Assembly: GCF_932526225.1 (NCBI RefSeq)
Contig: NC_064039.1
Span: 6,585,001 to 6,649,000, forward strand
Direction of reading: 5' to 3'
Length of the DNA stretch: 64,000 nucleotides
DNA from: Nematostella vectensis
Lineage: Eukaryota; Cnidaria; Anthozoa; Actiniaria; Edwardsiidae
Part shown: piece after piece, positions 50,201-62,100 of the stretch
How the letters are laid out: every line of letters starts with the position of its first letter
How positions within the stretch are numbered: the first letter of the stretch is position 1
Notes under the pieces: model-generated
Told to the model about the DNA's origin: nothing
The model's input: the letters and a program-made list of their open reading frames with translations, nothing else
The model's database searches: none
Position numbers and translations under genes: made by a program

Positions 50201-51530
50201 CCGCAAATTCTTGCCCTTCTTCATTCAACTAGAAACAAAACACAATAACATTGCTGACGCAGATAGTCGGACTAAGGGCAAGAAAACTCTCCAAAAGGTC
50301 TCTTGTTGACGTCGTGGCTTTGTAGTCGATTCATCGATGTTGGCGTCTCATTAGCTTTTCTCTTAACACGACCTGGTCATTGCCTTATGGTATAATTGAT
50401 GTATTTCGCCTGAAATAAAAACTGGATGATCCATAAAGCAAAATTAGTCAATGTTTCGAATAGCTAGTTTGGCTGAATGTAGATAGGACCGGCCCCTTAT
50501 GTTGTGGGTGTTCGTTTTTGAATGAATGGTAGCTGAACTTATAAAAGCCTTCTCTTACCTATAATTCATACGAGTTGTCGAATTCACATCAAGAAAATTA
50601 TAAAATTGTAACCAAGATAGCATGTAGCAATGTCGTAACGTCGATCGTAGACATCGCTTGACAAAATCTAATCGCAAAAGGACGGCAAACATTTAAAACA
50701 CGAAAACAAAAGGATATTGCGGCAGAGTTTAGATTGCGTCCGCTTAGGCAAGCAGTTCTGATGGGTTATAAATGGAACAAAAGTAAGCTCGTTCTCACCT
50801 TCGCGGATAAATGTAGCAGGGTTGCGAAATTATCCCTAATATACACAGGGCAAAGTGAATATTCGCGCCGATTGTTCCCTCCATTCTATCACCGGCTTAT
50901 GGTTATTGGATAGCCGCCTAACTGGTCTTTTAACACTTCTCGCTGCTAAATCTATTGTAAGCTCATCATGTAATGTCTTTATGAGGTATTCTTACTTACC
51001 ATAAGGGTCACCGTCCTTGCCTTCCGCGTCTATCTGTCGGTTAAAGATGCGGAGATGTCCACGACTCGAGCGCGAGTACAGTTGTGTTTCGCGGTAAAAC
51101 GGTAGGCTAAATGGATCCGTACGAAGGCGCTGGATTTCGACGTGTGGGTCCAGCGAACGAGCGGGGTGCTTCAAGGAAAAGGAGAGCGTAGAAAGCTCAG
51201 CAATTGGGAGCATGACAAGAAGGGTTAAGATCACAGGACTAGCCAAGCTCTATGTCAGTTGTCATAGGTTTTCATTTAGTTCAGGATGATGGCATATGCT
51301 TACCCCTGTTACGGATGTCGTTGGTGTACAGCCTCTTCTTAATAGAAAACCAAAAAAACGGATAAAAAAATATACTCCTTTAAATATATAGCAATATATA
51401 TTTGTTTTATCGCAATATAACGCAAACTTCAAGTGAGAAAAGACAAGAACACGGGTATTATGCTGTAAACTTACACTGCGAATATGAGTAGAGAAAGCTT
51501 GAATGGTGTGTATAGCGCCTGCACTCTCAT
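47271..51530 (-). CDS. FGF8-like secreted ligand, second copy (five exons)
   Basis: Secreted FGF, paralogue of the neighbouring copy. Exons 5' to 3' on the minus strand: 51530-51475, 51337-51304, 51195-51000, 49755-49646, 47732-47271, about 285 residues. Signal peptide MRVQALYTPFKLSLLIFAV. The core starts near residue 69: LYSRSSRGHLRIFNRQIDAE, GKDGDPY, then AKLILESDTFGGRVKIKG, YLCIKKDGRL, PKCVFKEAYTDDFF, and WMITVSKKGHTRPG. DGDPYAKLI...DTFG...RVKIKG is a close match to vertebrate FGF8. The last part is a long tail ending in a Lys/Arg block (about 244-278). Exons 3-5 are firm; the first two are inferred from phases and consensus, and exon 3 may start elsewhere in frame. No ATG stands in frame at the start of the exon 3 open reading (only an internal one at codon VML), which is why upstream exons are needed. 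AATAAA on this strand at 47258-47253. A TATATA-like motif lies about 210 bases upstream of the ATG. Confidence 0.88.
47733..49645 (-). other. Intron 4 of the second FGF8-like gene
   Basis: Phase-0 intron (donor AAG|gttagc, acceptor cctttactttcag) matching the phase-0 intron of the first copy. It contains a C homopolymer near 48558-48580 and AT-rich DNA; no other feature seen. Confidence 0.75.
49756..50999 (-). other. Intron 3 of the second FGF8-like gene
   Basis: Phase-1 intron (donor TATG|gtaagt, acceptor tatcgctttcacag) at the same codon position as the 4.7-kb intron of the first copy. Nothing else recognised inside. Confidence 0.75.
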
Positions 51531-51745
51531 CGTGTTACTCGTAGAACTGGCTGATTTCAAAAGCACGCCGGCAAAAAACAGAACGAACGCCGTGTGGTAG
51601 TTGGCCCCACAGCATTCCAGGAAATGGGAAACACACGGGATTTCAGTGATTAAAAGCTTTGTACGACGATATTAGCGCGCCTCCTTAGAGTTCATAGCGC
51701 CTCTTTCTAACATCGCACTGGCTCAGACGGTCCGTACCTATATAT

Positions 51746-53389
51746 CGCCACAATATGCAGATCCAACAAAATTAATTAAAGTAATCGTGGTCAATTACGA
51801 ACACACGGTCAGGGTCCGTCTAGAGGTGACTTGTACAAACACAGCATGCAAACACACCCGGCCACATGACCCTGGAGACGAGCAGCGCACTAACGCCTTT
51901 TGCGGGTAACGACACCTCCTCCAAACGATCTCTACCCGCGCCGTGAAGTGTGCACGCGAAGGTGGATAATAGGAGGTGGAGGTTGCCGTGCGCTATTACC
52001 CAATTTTCCACGCAGCGCGATACTAGTATCACTATTGTATCACATCTCCGCAAACAACTTGTCAATAGTAGAAATACGGATCAACTTAAGAGGAAATTGA
52101 GCTGCTTTAAAAATAACCCTTAGTGTGCTTGGGCCTTATGATTATTCATGTTTGGAGGATGAGACGACACGCAAATAAGGCATGGTTTAGCAAGCCCGAG
52201 GCCCTTGCAATACGGTGATATCACCCATTATACGGTGAGAGATGTTAGACAAATCACAAAATGAAGAAAATGCAGGTTTAATGTCGTGAAGTAAAGCGAT
52301 TAATGACTCATCAGAGCTAACTATGTGCACGTCAGTAAACACATCACTTTAGTGTGTCCCCTACATGAGCTAAGATTGCAACCCAAATCCGCACCGTTTA
52401 ACGTCAAAACAAAGACGATCGCGAATCATACAAAAGACAAACATCAACTGAGGGGTCCATTTCAGGAGGCATTGTACGGAAGGAGGATTCGGAAGGATAC
52501 ATAAAAAGCAAAACAGGGATAACTTTATTATAATTTTCTAGAAGCAGTGCATAACTCGTCTCGCAAAGAAAAGCCCAGGGGGTGCGTGTCCAACATCCGC
52601 CAACATTGAATGGACAGTCTAATCCTAGATCCTAACCCCGGAGAGCACTAGCCCGCAGAAAACCCAGTCACGCGTTCACTATGATGGATTGTGGTATTGT
52701 TTAGGCTCATGCGAAGTGTTGGACAATAGCGGCATGGCCTCACGCGAAGGACGGTCAGGAATCCGTTGTTTCTTGTGACACTGGAGTTATTACCTCCCCA
52801 TCTTGATGTTCTAGGATTGAAGGGACAATGGATTGAGTGACGGGAAGTGATGGTGATTAAACACGACTGAAATAAATACCAATGGAGCACCTATAAAACA
52901 TGTCATCTTAGAAGGTATCGAGCGTTATTAGAAACTGAGTACGGACATTTAAAAACATTCTGGTGGTTTACATAGCCCTTAGGTAGCTATGACATAGATT
53001 CTTAAGGAATTCACTTAGTACTTCTTCGAATTATGGTATTTGGTTTGACAAGTTGGAAAAGATCATCTGCAACTCTTTTGACAGAAAGTACAAAGAGAGT
53101 GAAGCTTGCACTGCGAGCTTTTGTTTTATTTGCACGATATGAAAAACAAACAAGGTCGCATGGATGTTTTTTTAAACAAAGGTTACGGAGGAGATAAATA
53201 TTTTAAATAATTTAGTTTAAGAGGCTCAAAAGATGATACGAATTGACTCCGAGTGGCACGCATTTTTATTTACAGTCATGGAGTAAATAGATAGAAGATT
53301 TACCATAGTTTTAAAATATATTTACCATAGTTTCAAAATACTTAGTGTATGACCTTGCCAACTTATGGTGATATCCTTATGCACCAATA
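51746..53389. other. Upstream region of the second FGF8-like gene
   Basis: No coding exon recognised. It probably holds part of the promoter region of the minus-strand FGF gene, but no element is distinct enough to call. Confidence 0.45.
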
Positions 53390-55195
53390 CACCTATTCGT
53401 CCCATCACACCTCCACCCTCATGCCTTCCCCATTGGTGTCCTCACTTCGTCTCATTTTTCCCTTCTTCGTACTATCACACCCCCTCTCCCGCCATGCCCC
53501 TCCATTCATACCCTCTCCACTAGTGCCCTCAGCACGGTTCCCTTCCCCTCTCTGTACTATCCCACTCTTTATCCCATCACACCCCCTCTACCACCATGCC
53601 CTTCCATTCATACCCTCTCCACTAGTGCCCTCAGCACGGTTACCTTCCCCTCTTTGTCTCCTCTCCCCCCTCATACCACCCATCTCGTCACCCACCATGC
53701 CCCTCCATTCATACCCTCTCCACTAGTGCTCTCGGCACGGTTCCCTTCTCCTCTATGTCTCTTCCCCCCCTTCACACCATCACACCCACTCTCACGCCAT
53801 GTCCCTCCATTCATACCCTCTCCACTAGTGCCCTCAGCACGGTTCCCTTCCCCTCTCTGTACTATCCCACTCTTTATCCCATCACACCCCCTCTACCACC
53901 ATGCCCTTCCATTCATACCTTCTCCACTAGTGCCCTCAGCACGGTTGCCCTCCCCTCTTTGTCTCCTCTCCCCCCTCATACCACCCATCTCCTCACCCAC
54001 CATGCCCCTCCATTCATACCATCTCCACTAGTGCCCTCAGCACGGTTCCCTTCGCCTCTGTCTCCTCTCCCACTTCATAGCATCACACCCCTCTCCCACC
54101 ATGCCCCTCCATTCATACCCTCTCCACTAGTGCCCTCAGCACGGTTCCCTTCTCCTCTATGTCTCTTCTCCCCCTTCACACCATCACACCCACTCTCCCG
54201 TCATGCCCCTCCATTCATACCCTCTCCACTAGTGCCCTCAGCACGGTTCCCTTCGCCTCTGTCTCCTCTCCCCCTTCATACCATCACACCCCTCTCCCAC
54301 CATGCCCCTCCATTCATACCCTCTCCACTAGTGCCCTCAGCACGGTTCCCTTCTCCTCTATGTCTCCTCTCCCCCTTCACACCATCACACCCACTCTCCC
54401 ACCATGCCCCTCCATTCATACACTCTCCACTAGTGCCCTCAGCACGGTTCCCTTCCCCTCTCTGTACTATCCCACTCTTTTTCCCATCACACCCCCTCTC
54501 CCACCATGCCCCTCCATTCATACCCTCTCCACTAGTGCCCTCAGCACGGTTCCCTTCTCCTCTATGTCTCTGCTCCCACTTCATACCATCACATATCCTC
54601 TCCCGCCATGTGTCTCCATTCATACCCTCTCCACTAGTGCCCTCAACACGGTTCCCTTCCCCTCTCTGTACTATCCCACTCTTTATCCCATCACACCCCC
54701 TCTACCACCATGCCCTTCCATTCATACCCTCTCCACTAGTGCCCTCAGCACGGTTACCTTCCCCTCTTTGTCTCCTCTCCCCCCACATACCACCCATCTC
54801 GTCACCCACCATGCCCCTCCATTCATACCATCTCCACTAGTGCCCTCAGCACGGTTCTCTTCCCCTCTATGTCTCCTCTCCCCCTTCATACCATCACATC
54901 TCCTCTCCCACCATGCCCCTCCATTCATACCCTCTCCACTAGTGCCCTCAGCACGGTTTCCTTCCCCTCTATGTCTCCTCTCCCCCTTCACACCATCACA
55001 CCCACTCTCCCGCCATGGCCCTCCATTCATACCCTCTCCACTAGTGCCCTCAGCACGGTTCCCTTCTCCTCTATGTCTCCTCTCCCCGATACCATCACAC
55101 CCCCTCTCCCACCATGCCCCTCCATTCATACCCTCTCCACTAGTGCCCTCAGCACGGTTCCCTTCCCCTCTCTGTACTATCCCACTCTTTATTCG
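53390..55195. repeat. 101-base minisatellite array
   Basis: About 17 copies of a pyrimidine-rich unit of about 101 bases whose core reads CCATTCATACCCTCTCCACT then AGTGCCCTCAGCACGGTT. Copies differ mostly in the linker. Long Pro/Ser/His readings on one strand and Gly/Glu/Arg readings on the other come from composition and are not genes. Confidence 0.95.
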
Positions 55196-55684
55196 TGCCC
55201 TCCCAGCCTCGCTTTTTTTCTGATTCCCTCCTCTCCTCATGCACTTTTCCTATCTTCTCCCCATTCTCTTCTCGTCCAGTCCATTTCACAAACCAAACCA
55301 ACCCAACCCAACACCAATCTCCCTTTCATTTTATTTCGCTTTTTACATACAATTTTCTGCAATAATAGCGATCTTTAAGGAATAAACCCAATAACGTGCT
55401 GACATCGTTAGATGGGGTGTTACACAAGGATACATTCTTCTTTCAGATTCACTATTTCTCACTATCAAGTCCTTTTTGGTGTCTTTGTACCAAGATTTTT
55501 GTTTACACAAATAATAAACCAAACTGTACAGCAGTAACATTTTTCTCACAAACGTGGAAATAACCACGGAAACAATTCAGCGAAATTCAAATTTAACAAT
55601 CATCGTAAAATAATAGTTTGTCGGCATCTATTATGATGTCAGGATCTTAATATTTCAACAAACTCAAGTTTGGATCTTCTACAC

Positions 55685-56147
55685 TCAGCTACCTGCGCTC
55701 GCTTGTTTGTGGATTTGAATGAATTTACGTATGTTAAACGTTATGCTCTGCACTGTCCTGACCAGCATTTGGGGGAGGGGTGGGTAGCTCATATCATCCC
55801 TGATCAGGGGGGAGGCCTTTGCCTTAACTGCCCGATCATCATGGCTGGGAAGGGTTGATGACCCGTGCCCTATGTCACCTGCCTTGATTGACATTGTTGG
55901 CGAGAGGGGTAAGGGTTTCTACCATGACCACGAACTTGCTGACCTCATCTTCGGCTTTGATTATCCTATAGCTCGCGCTTTGATCATTATTCTCATGACA
56001 GTCTTTGACAATAAAGACCACCCAGCTGTTAAATGGTATTTTCCCATGGGAGTTCCCCGTTCTCACACAGTAACTTTCATGGCATCCTTCTTAGCTAGCC
56101 TAGTCTTTCCTTGTCTGTCTTCAACAGCTAGTTTTGAAGCTCATTAA
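55685..56147. other. Possible decayed coding fragment, unidentified
   Basis: Two + strand open stretches (about 55670-55858 and 55872-56147) and overlapping minus-strand ones (to 56066) sit side by side, offset by one frame. The DNA here is less AT-rich than around it and the residues look protein-like (for example HCPDQHLGEGWVAHIIPDQG). I recognise no family and see no start or splice support. A frameshifted transposon remnant is possible. Confidence 0.2.
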
Positions 56148-59100
56148 AGATAGGTCCTTAGCCAGCCCGCAACTTTGAATTTTAATTTTCTAAATAACTA
56201 TCTACAAATAAAGTTCCCTACTCCATGTACCAAAATAAATTGAAAATATCGATATAGCTTCTACTGAAATGCAAATGGAGATGGATTTTTCATATCTGGT
56301 ATTTTGCGAGGATGACAAAATAGCGGCTGACAGCAGGAGCCCGAGTTTGAAGGTGGCATGAAGGTGGTTGACAAAGGCCATGCACAGGTGGCGATACGAT
56401 TAGCAGGGGAGGGGTGGGAAAGGTGTCATTGTCGTGATCCGGCAGGAAAACATTCTGCATACATGCAACACAGCATCAATATGTCATCCAAAAAAGTTAG
56501 CTAAGACATTTTTGGTGAAGAATTCAATATAATCTTAGCCTTATAAGCAAGCACGCCATAAAGTTATCCAATTTCTCAAATTTTGCAACATTTTGTTATT
56601 TACATCAAACAGACTCGTATCACAGGAAATCTTAAGGCAGATCTGTATTTCTAAAAAGATAATACAACTCCACATAGATTTCGCCTCTTAAAACGCACTC
56701 AATTTATATACACTTTTTTTTATAAGGAACGTCTAATTTTCAGTTGAGGCTGGGCCGTTCTTATTTAACGATGTTTTTAAATTTAGTACCTAATATAGTA
56801 CCCAATGAATGAATAGGAGGAGAATTACACAAATGACCAATAGCAATATAATATTTTAGGTTGTCGTTAATGAACACAATTTAACACTGCATTTAAAACA
56901 CATAGGACTCAAAAAGCAATATTTTGCTGCTATCTGTGCCTCGCCATGTTCTTGGCACGTTCTTAAAATTTGGTGAAATCACAGCCTAGTGTATATTTCA
57001 TGTTGGTTTAAAATTTGAAAAAGGTCGTAATCGCTATATCAATTACATGGTTACAAACATGGCATGGTTCATTGCTTTTATTTCAGATATAAATTTGTTC
57101 CTGTGAAAGTTAATAAGCGAAAAAGCGTGTTACATGTTCAAGGAAAATGAATGGGTCCTTTTTATCAATACAGCCTGGAGACACAAACAAAGTGGGTAAT
57201 TGTAGAGTTCCATCCGGCAGAAGAAGTATACAGATAAGAGAGGAGGTACGGTCACGCCCATCATAAAAATAGAGCAAGGCAGTGATCGCCGTGAGAACTG
57301 ATTACTAGGGGTCCCACTTGTACGGTAAAGAGCGACGCAGACACGGTTCTTAAATGCTATGCGCAGCCGTTTGAACTGGAGCTTTTAAGCTTGGACTCTG
57401 GTATCAGGGTACTATGTAAGGGGAATTGAAAAGTTTATTGCCATATCATCATTACTCCCCAACTCCCGGTCTAAGGCATATCGTACCAGCTCACAAACTA
57501 TGTAATAGTTATGTAAACCGTGTAATAGCTAACACGCTTTATAACAAATTGTCGCACTTTGATACACCCGACGCACTTCGTAATTCTTGACGGACTTTGT
57601 AATGAAAGAAACTTTTCGCACTTGATCTGAAAGACTACCATTCGGATGATCGCCTATGGAAACATGAAATTGCCCAAAACATGTGCAAGTGGCGATTCAC
57701 ATTAGGGGCAGAGCAATACTAGTTTCCCCATCAAAGATAGTGTAATCAGATCTTAAATGCAAACATTTGTTTTTGAAACACGCCCCCCTTTTCTACATAA
57801 TATAACACATCGTCGACAGTATTTCATATATTAATATAACAGCAATTCAACATTTAAAACTCTCTGGCGAGCGGGTGACATATAATTGTCCTCAAGTTGT
57901 TGGCTGGCTCTTGAAGGCAACTTTTCTTGAAAGGTTATACAACCAGAAACGTCTGCGGCGGGCCTTTTCATATGTTTTAAGCCGTCCACCCATTCAAATT
58001 TTTCAAAAGGACTGACTACTTGATATCTGAAATGGAGGTTTTTTCGCATTTTTTTTCGCAGACGGTGAAGTTGCTGGATTTTTTTTCTCGTGAATTTCTC
58101 GAGGCTAAAGCTTTCTTGTTTGAAGTTGGCATGATTCTTTCTAGAAAATCTTCACTAATCTGTAGGGGCATCTTGTCAAAATGAAATTAATGTCTTCGTC
58201 TTTGTTGTAGCGAGCGCCAATAAACTTACTAACAACTCACTTTCATTTTTTTTTCTTGTTTGAAAGCCTCATCGCCTTGGTTAACTTATCGTTCAGGCTT
58301 GATAAATGCACAACATTTCGATGTGATTAAGATCCAAGTGTGTTGGCGTCGAGAGTGCGCCTCAGGACTTATATGCCCTTAACAAATACCCTATGCCATT
58401 ATGCATCTAAATGTCCCGTGGTACGCAAACCTTACATGTGTACATATTATTTGTCTAGTATTCATTTCTTCTTTTGTTATGAACATTACTCTCACAGTTC
58501 ACGATTTGGCGAGTATTCCTTTCACGGTCACGCTATATGCATTAGGAATGTCAAATCTGCTAAGTTTGCCATCTTTTCGATTTGAGGAGACATTAACCCT
58601 AATCGTACGATTTCTGTATTTTTTAAAGGCGTATACTTAATTGTACTCACTCCAAGGCTTTCAAATGCGTGTCGATGAAACAAGTACCCAGGGAGCTATG
58701 TGTTTATCATGAGACTCATAGGGGCATACTCACATTACGCTGTACCGCAAAAACCGCGAAAGGCTTCTCCACGGCTGGTGATGAAGGATTCGAGCTGCGA
58801 AGGTTCTAAAGTAAAACATTGGAGACCCATGCTAACGAAAAACACAATTAAAGATCATCGCTTACAAACTTAAATTATTAGACGCATAAGCCCATGTCTG
58901 CCCATAGAGTGAAGTAAAGTGAGGTGAGGTGAGGTAACTCGATTCTCTTCCTCAATATCTCTCCTAAGGGCTTTCGGAAAATCTCCATTCTTCGCCATTG
59001 TGCCCCCTTGGTCAGCTTTCAGCTCTTGCTTAGCAATAATTTATTCCTTTGTTCGCTAGTTAGCGGGGTTGCAAACGGAGGTCAACATATCTGAAAATCA

Positions 59101-62100
59101 GAAACGTTCGCCTCCGTAGAAGAAGCCCAAAGATAAGGACTGTATTATCTACTGCAAAATAAATGAGAAAGCATAAACATCTGTTTGTCGATGTATTACT
59201 TTGCGTCTTCGTTGTTATAGCTTATTTCAGACATAGTTAGTAGAGGAGTTAGTAGGGGTCTCCTCCAATAATATGTTTGACGCTATATACCGATTAAAAC
59301 AATATTGGATTTTGGCCATCGTTTCCGAAACTCTTCCTTGAGAATTGAAATCATGATATAAAGTGCCTTAATTCCATGGTATTTTTATTGGTTATTCTTC
59401 GTTTTTTGGTTTATATGTCCAGCAACAATCGTAGAATAACATACAGTGAAACCTCATTCTTCAAGTTGGGGAGGAGTTTGGGTTATTTATTAGTAGAAAT
59501 GACTAAAGGAACACAAGGTCAGGTCTGTTAGCGGAATCGCCCAACTCAAGTTTATCGCCAGTTATTGGGGTTTCGCTTTAAATCACAGCAAATTTTTGAA
59601 ATTAGAGTAATTTTTACGCAAGCATTAATTTGTGAGGATTTTCTAAGCTGATGGCGGGCAGAAAAAGAGCATCTTTAGCCGCGTCGAAAGCTATGATAAT
59701 TTGTGGTTCAGGAATGCCTGGGTACGTAAGGGATATTGATGTCGCGAGTTGGAGAGTTGGAGAAGATCCAATTCAAACATATCATTTACGCAAGCTATAG
59801 ATGCATTTCAGGTAATTAGACACAAGATCCTGATAGGATAAACTCAAAAGAATACGCAACTAAACGCTTTTCAACACTTTCATAAACTTTCTTATCCGGT
59901 CTCGAGAGCAATCGCAGTGGCGCCAAGCGAACTGCCAATTTTTCGTTAAAATTGACGACAGTTCTCGATAAGATATAAACATTCCTAGACAAAATAAAGT
60001 CTACTGATTTTATTTACGGCATTATTGAGATAGCTGGAATGATTTTCAAATGACGCTAGGACAAAGCCTGAAAGAGTGAGCTCAACAACTTTGGAGCCGT
60101 TGGTTGGCAATGCTTATGAAGAAAGTACAAGAGGTTATAAGAAAGGTTGTACTTATTTTCTTATTGATATTCGAATTTTAAGGGTTGTATAAAGATAAAC
60201 ATCACAAGCGGTACACAGGCTAACACGTGATGAGAGGCACAGGTATGGGATCTACCCAAAATTCCAATCGCTAATGCTACTAAGAAACACTTCAAGCCAG
60301 GCAACTTAAAAGGATCCTTATAACTGGCTCTGGAGAAAAGGATGGAGTGAATAAGCTCCCTCGTCCTTCCTTTTCCCTAGAAGGCGCGACTCATCTACTT
60401 CTTTTTTCTAAACACTTTGGGCTGGCTACACAGGCTAGTGACTCCCAGGTTATTTCCCTTTTTTTTTTAAATAAACCCCATGAAAGTACAGCGTACTTGC
60501 AGAACAAAAGATAACTCTGTGAAATCGCCTCCCAAGAACGCATTTTGCAAGAATTTCCCCTCCTCTTTCTGAGAGAATATACATGTTTGTAGATATATCT
60601 CACAAAACAAGCAAGAGGACCTAAATAGATCGCACTATCGATTGACTGTTCTCGTGCATACAAGCTTTTTAGATTTTTAATTGCCTATACTCTTACACGG
60701 AGCTCTGTTTTTTATTCGCATTGAAAGGTTTCACATAGACGTGAACAAGTAGACATTTGGAGGCGTTATATAAGAAAGAGTGAGACGTTTTACGTTTGAT
60801 CTAGGCAGCTAATATCGCAATGCTACTATTCTCTCCCTTGCTCTTCATCACGCCCATTACCTAAATATAGCCAATCTCTTCATTCAAATGCAGTATCCTC
60901 TGCAAGATGGGTACTGGGGAGTGTTCTTATCTACCACTAAGGCCAAGTTTACATTCAGCCCTAGTCCAAACGTGGGCAGTACTTTGCGGTGATGAATTGC
61001 GCATACATTGTAGCTGATGTAATTACATCAGCTAGTATAAACATCCTCGGCCGATAAACGCAAATACCTAAAGACATACCTAAATAAACACATAAATAGC
61101 TTTATCGGTCAATATCCAGTGGCCAGGTTATCAGTAATGAATATTGAGCTCGCTATCAGCACACGCGCTATTCATATACTTGTACTGAGCTATTGACTGC
61201 TATTACCTATGCTAAAAATAGCTAAACGGCACGAGAACATAAAACTCCGAGTTCGCACGAGCTTAGAGTACGAGTGTATAATTATGAGGTCACTACTAAA
61301 TAGTGCGCGTATTTTAAATTAAAGTTGTACAGTCGCTATTGACCTTCAGTAGATTTCTCATCCCCGTACGGTATACCTCATTTCAAAGCATTTTATCTTA
61401 AATAAAATGGAATATTTTGTCGCAATATGGACATATGCTTTTAAAGGTCTCTGCAAAGAAGCTATGGAAACCCGTGCATCTGTATGTATAGGAATGTAAT
61501 CCGTAACCGCAAGCTTATAAAATCCGAGCGCAGTGACGCTATGGAGTCGCCACGTCTGGTGCTACAATCGTCAGCACACGGCGACTATTACAGTCTCAAG
61601 GTCTGAGGTTTGTACACGGCATTAGGTACACTGACACTATAGTCATGAAGTCTGAGCGCGCAGTAGCTAAAAAGCATGGGAGAAGTCTCTAAGTCTAGCA
61701 AGAGCGCACGATAATACGGCGTTGATTGGTAGTAATGATTGATGCACGCCTACAGGGGAAATCCTCTTAGAGAAGAGCTACTGTACCCAGACAACGTGAG
61801 ATTACTCCTTTAGCCAACTACCATAGTTTTGAAAGCCCCGACAAGTTCTGAAAGTACATACTTGTCACTACGGCCAACAGACTGAAACTTAAAAGCCGCT
61901 TAAAGAGCCCTTATGCGCGGAGCCATAGATATCATATGCAAAAAGTCTAAGGTTTGTTAATGCTTCATAGGAAAAGGCCGCTTTTTGGCGATCGAGGGGG
62001 TGCGCGCCTCTCTGCCCCTAGCTACGCGCCTGATCCTTAATAAAGTACCCCTTAGATTTGGAGACAACTGCGCGCAAGGTATTACAAAATCTGGGGCAAA

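Noticed and set aside
53349-55378. Pro/Ser/His-rich frames of 125-361 codons and Gly/Glu/Arg-rich minus-strand frames
   Set aside because: They lie within the 101-base pyrimidine-rich array and several overlapping frames are equally open, as expected from composition.
57831-58049. 72-codon minus-strand frame with a protein-like middle
   Set aside because: I considered a terminal exon, but no acceptor with a pyrimidine tract and no family resemblance was found.
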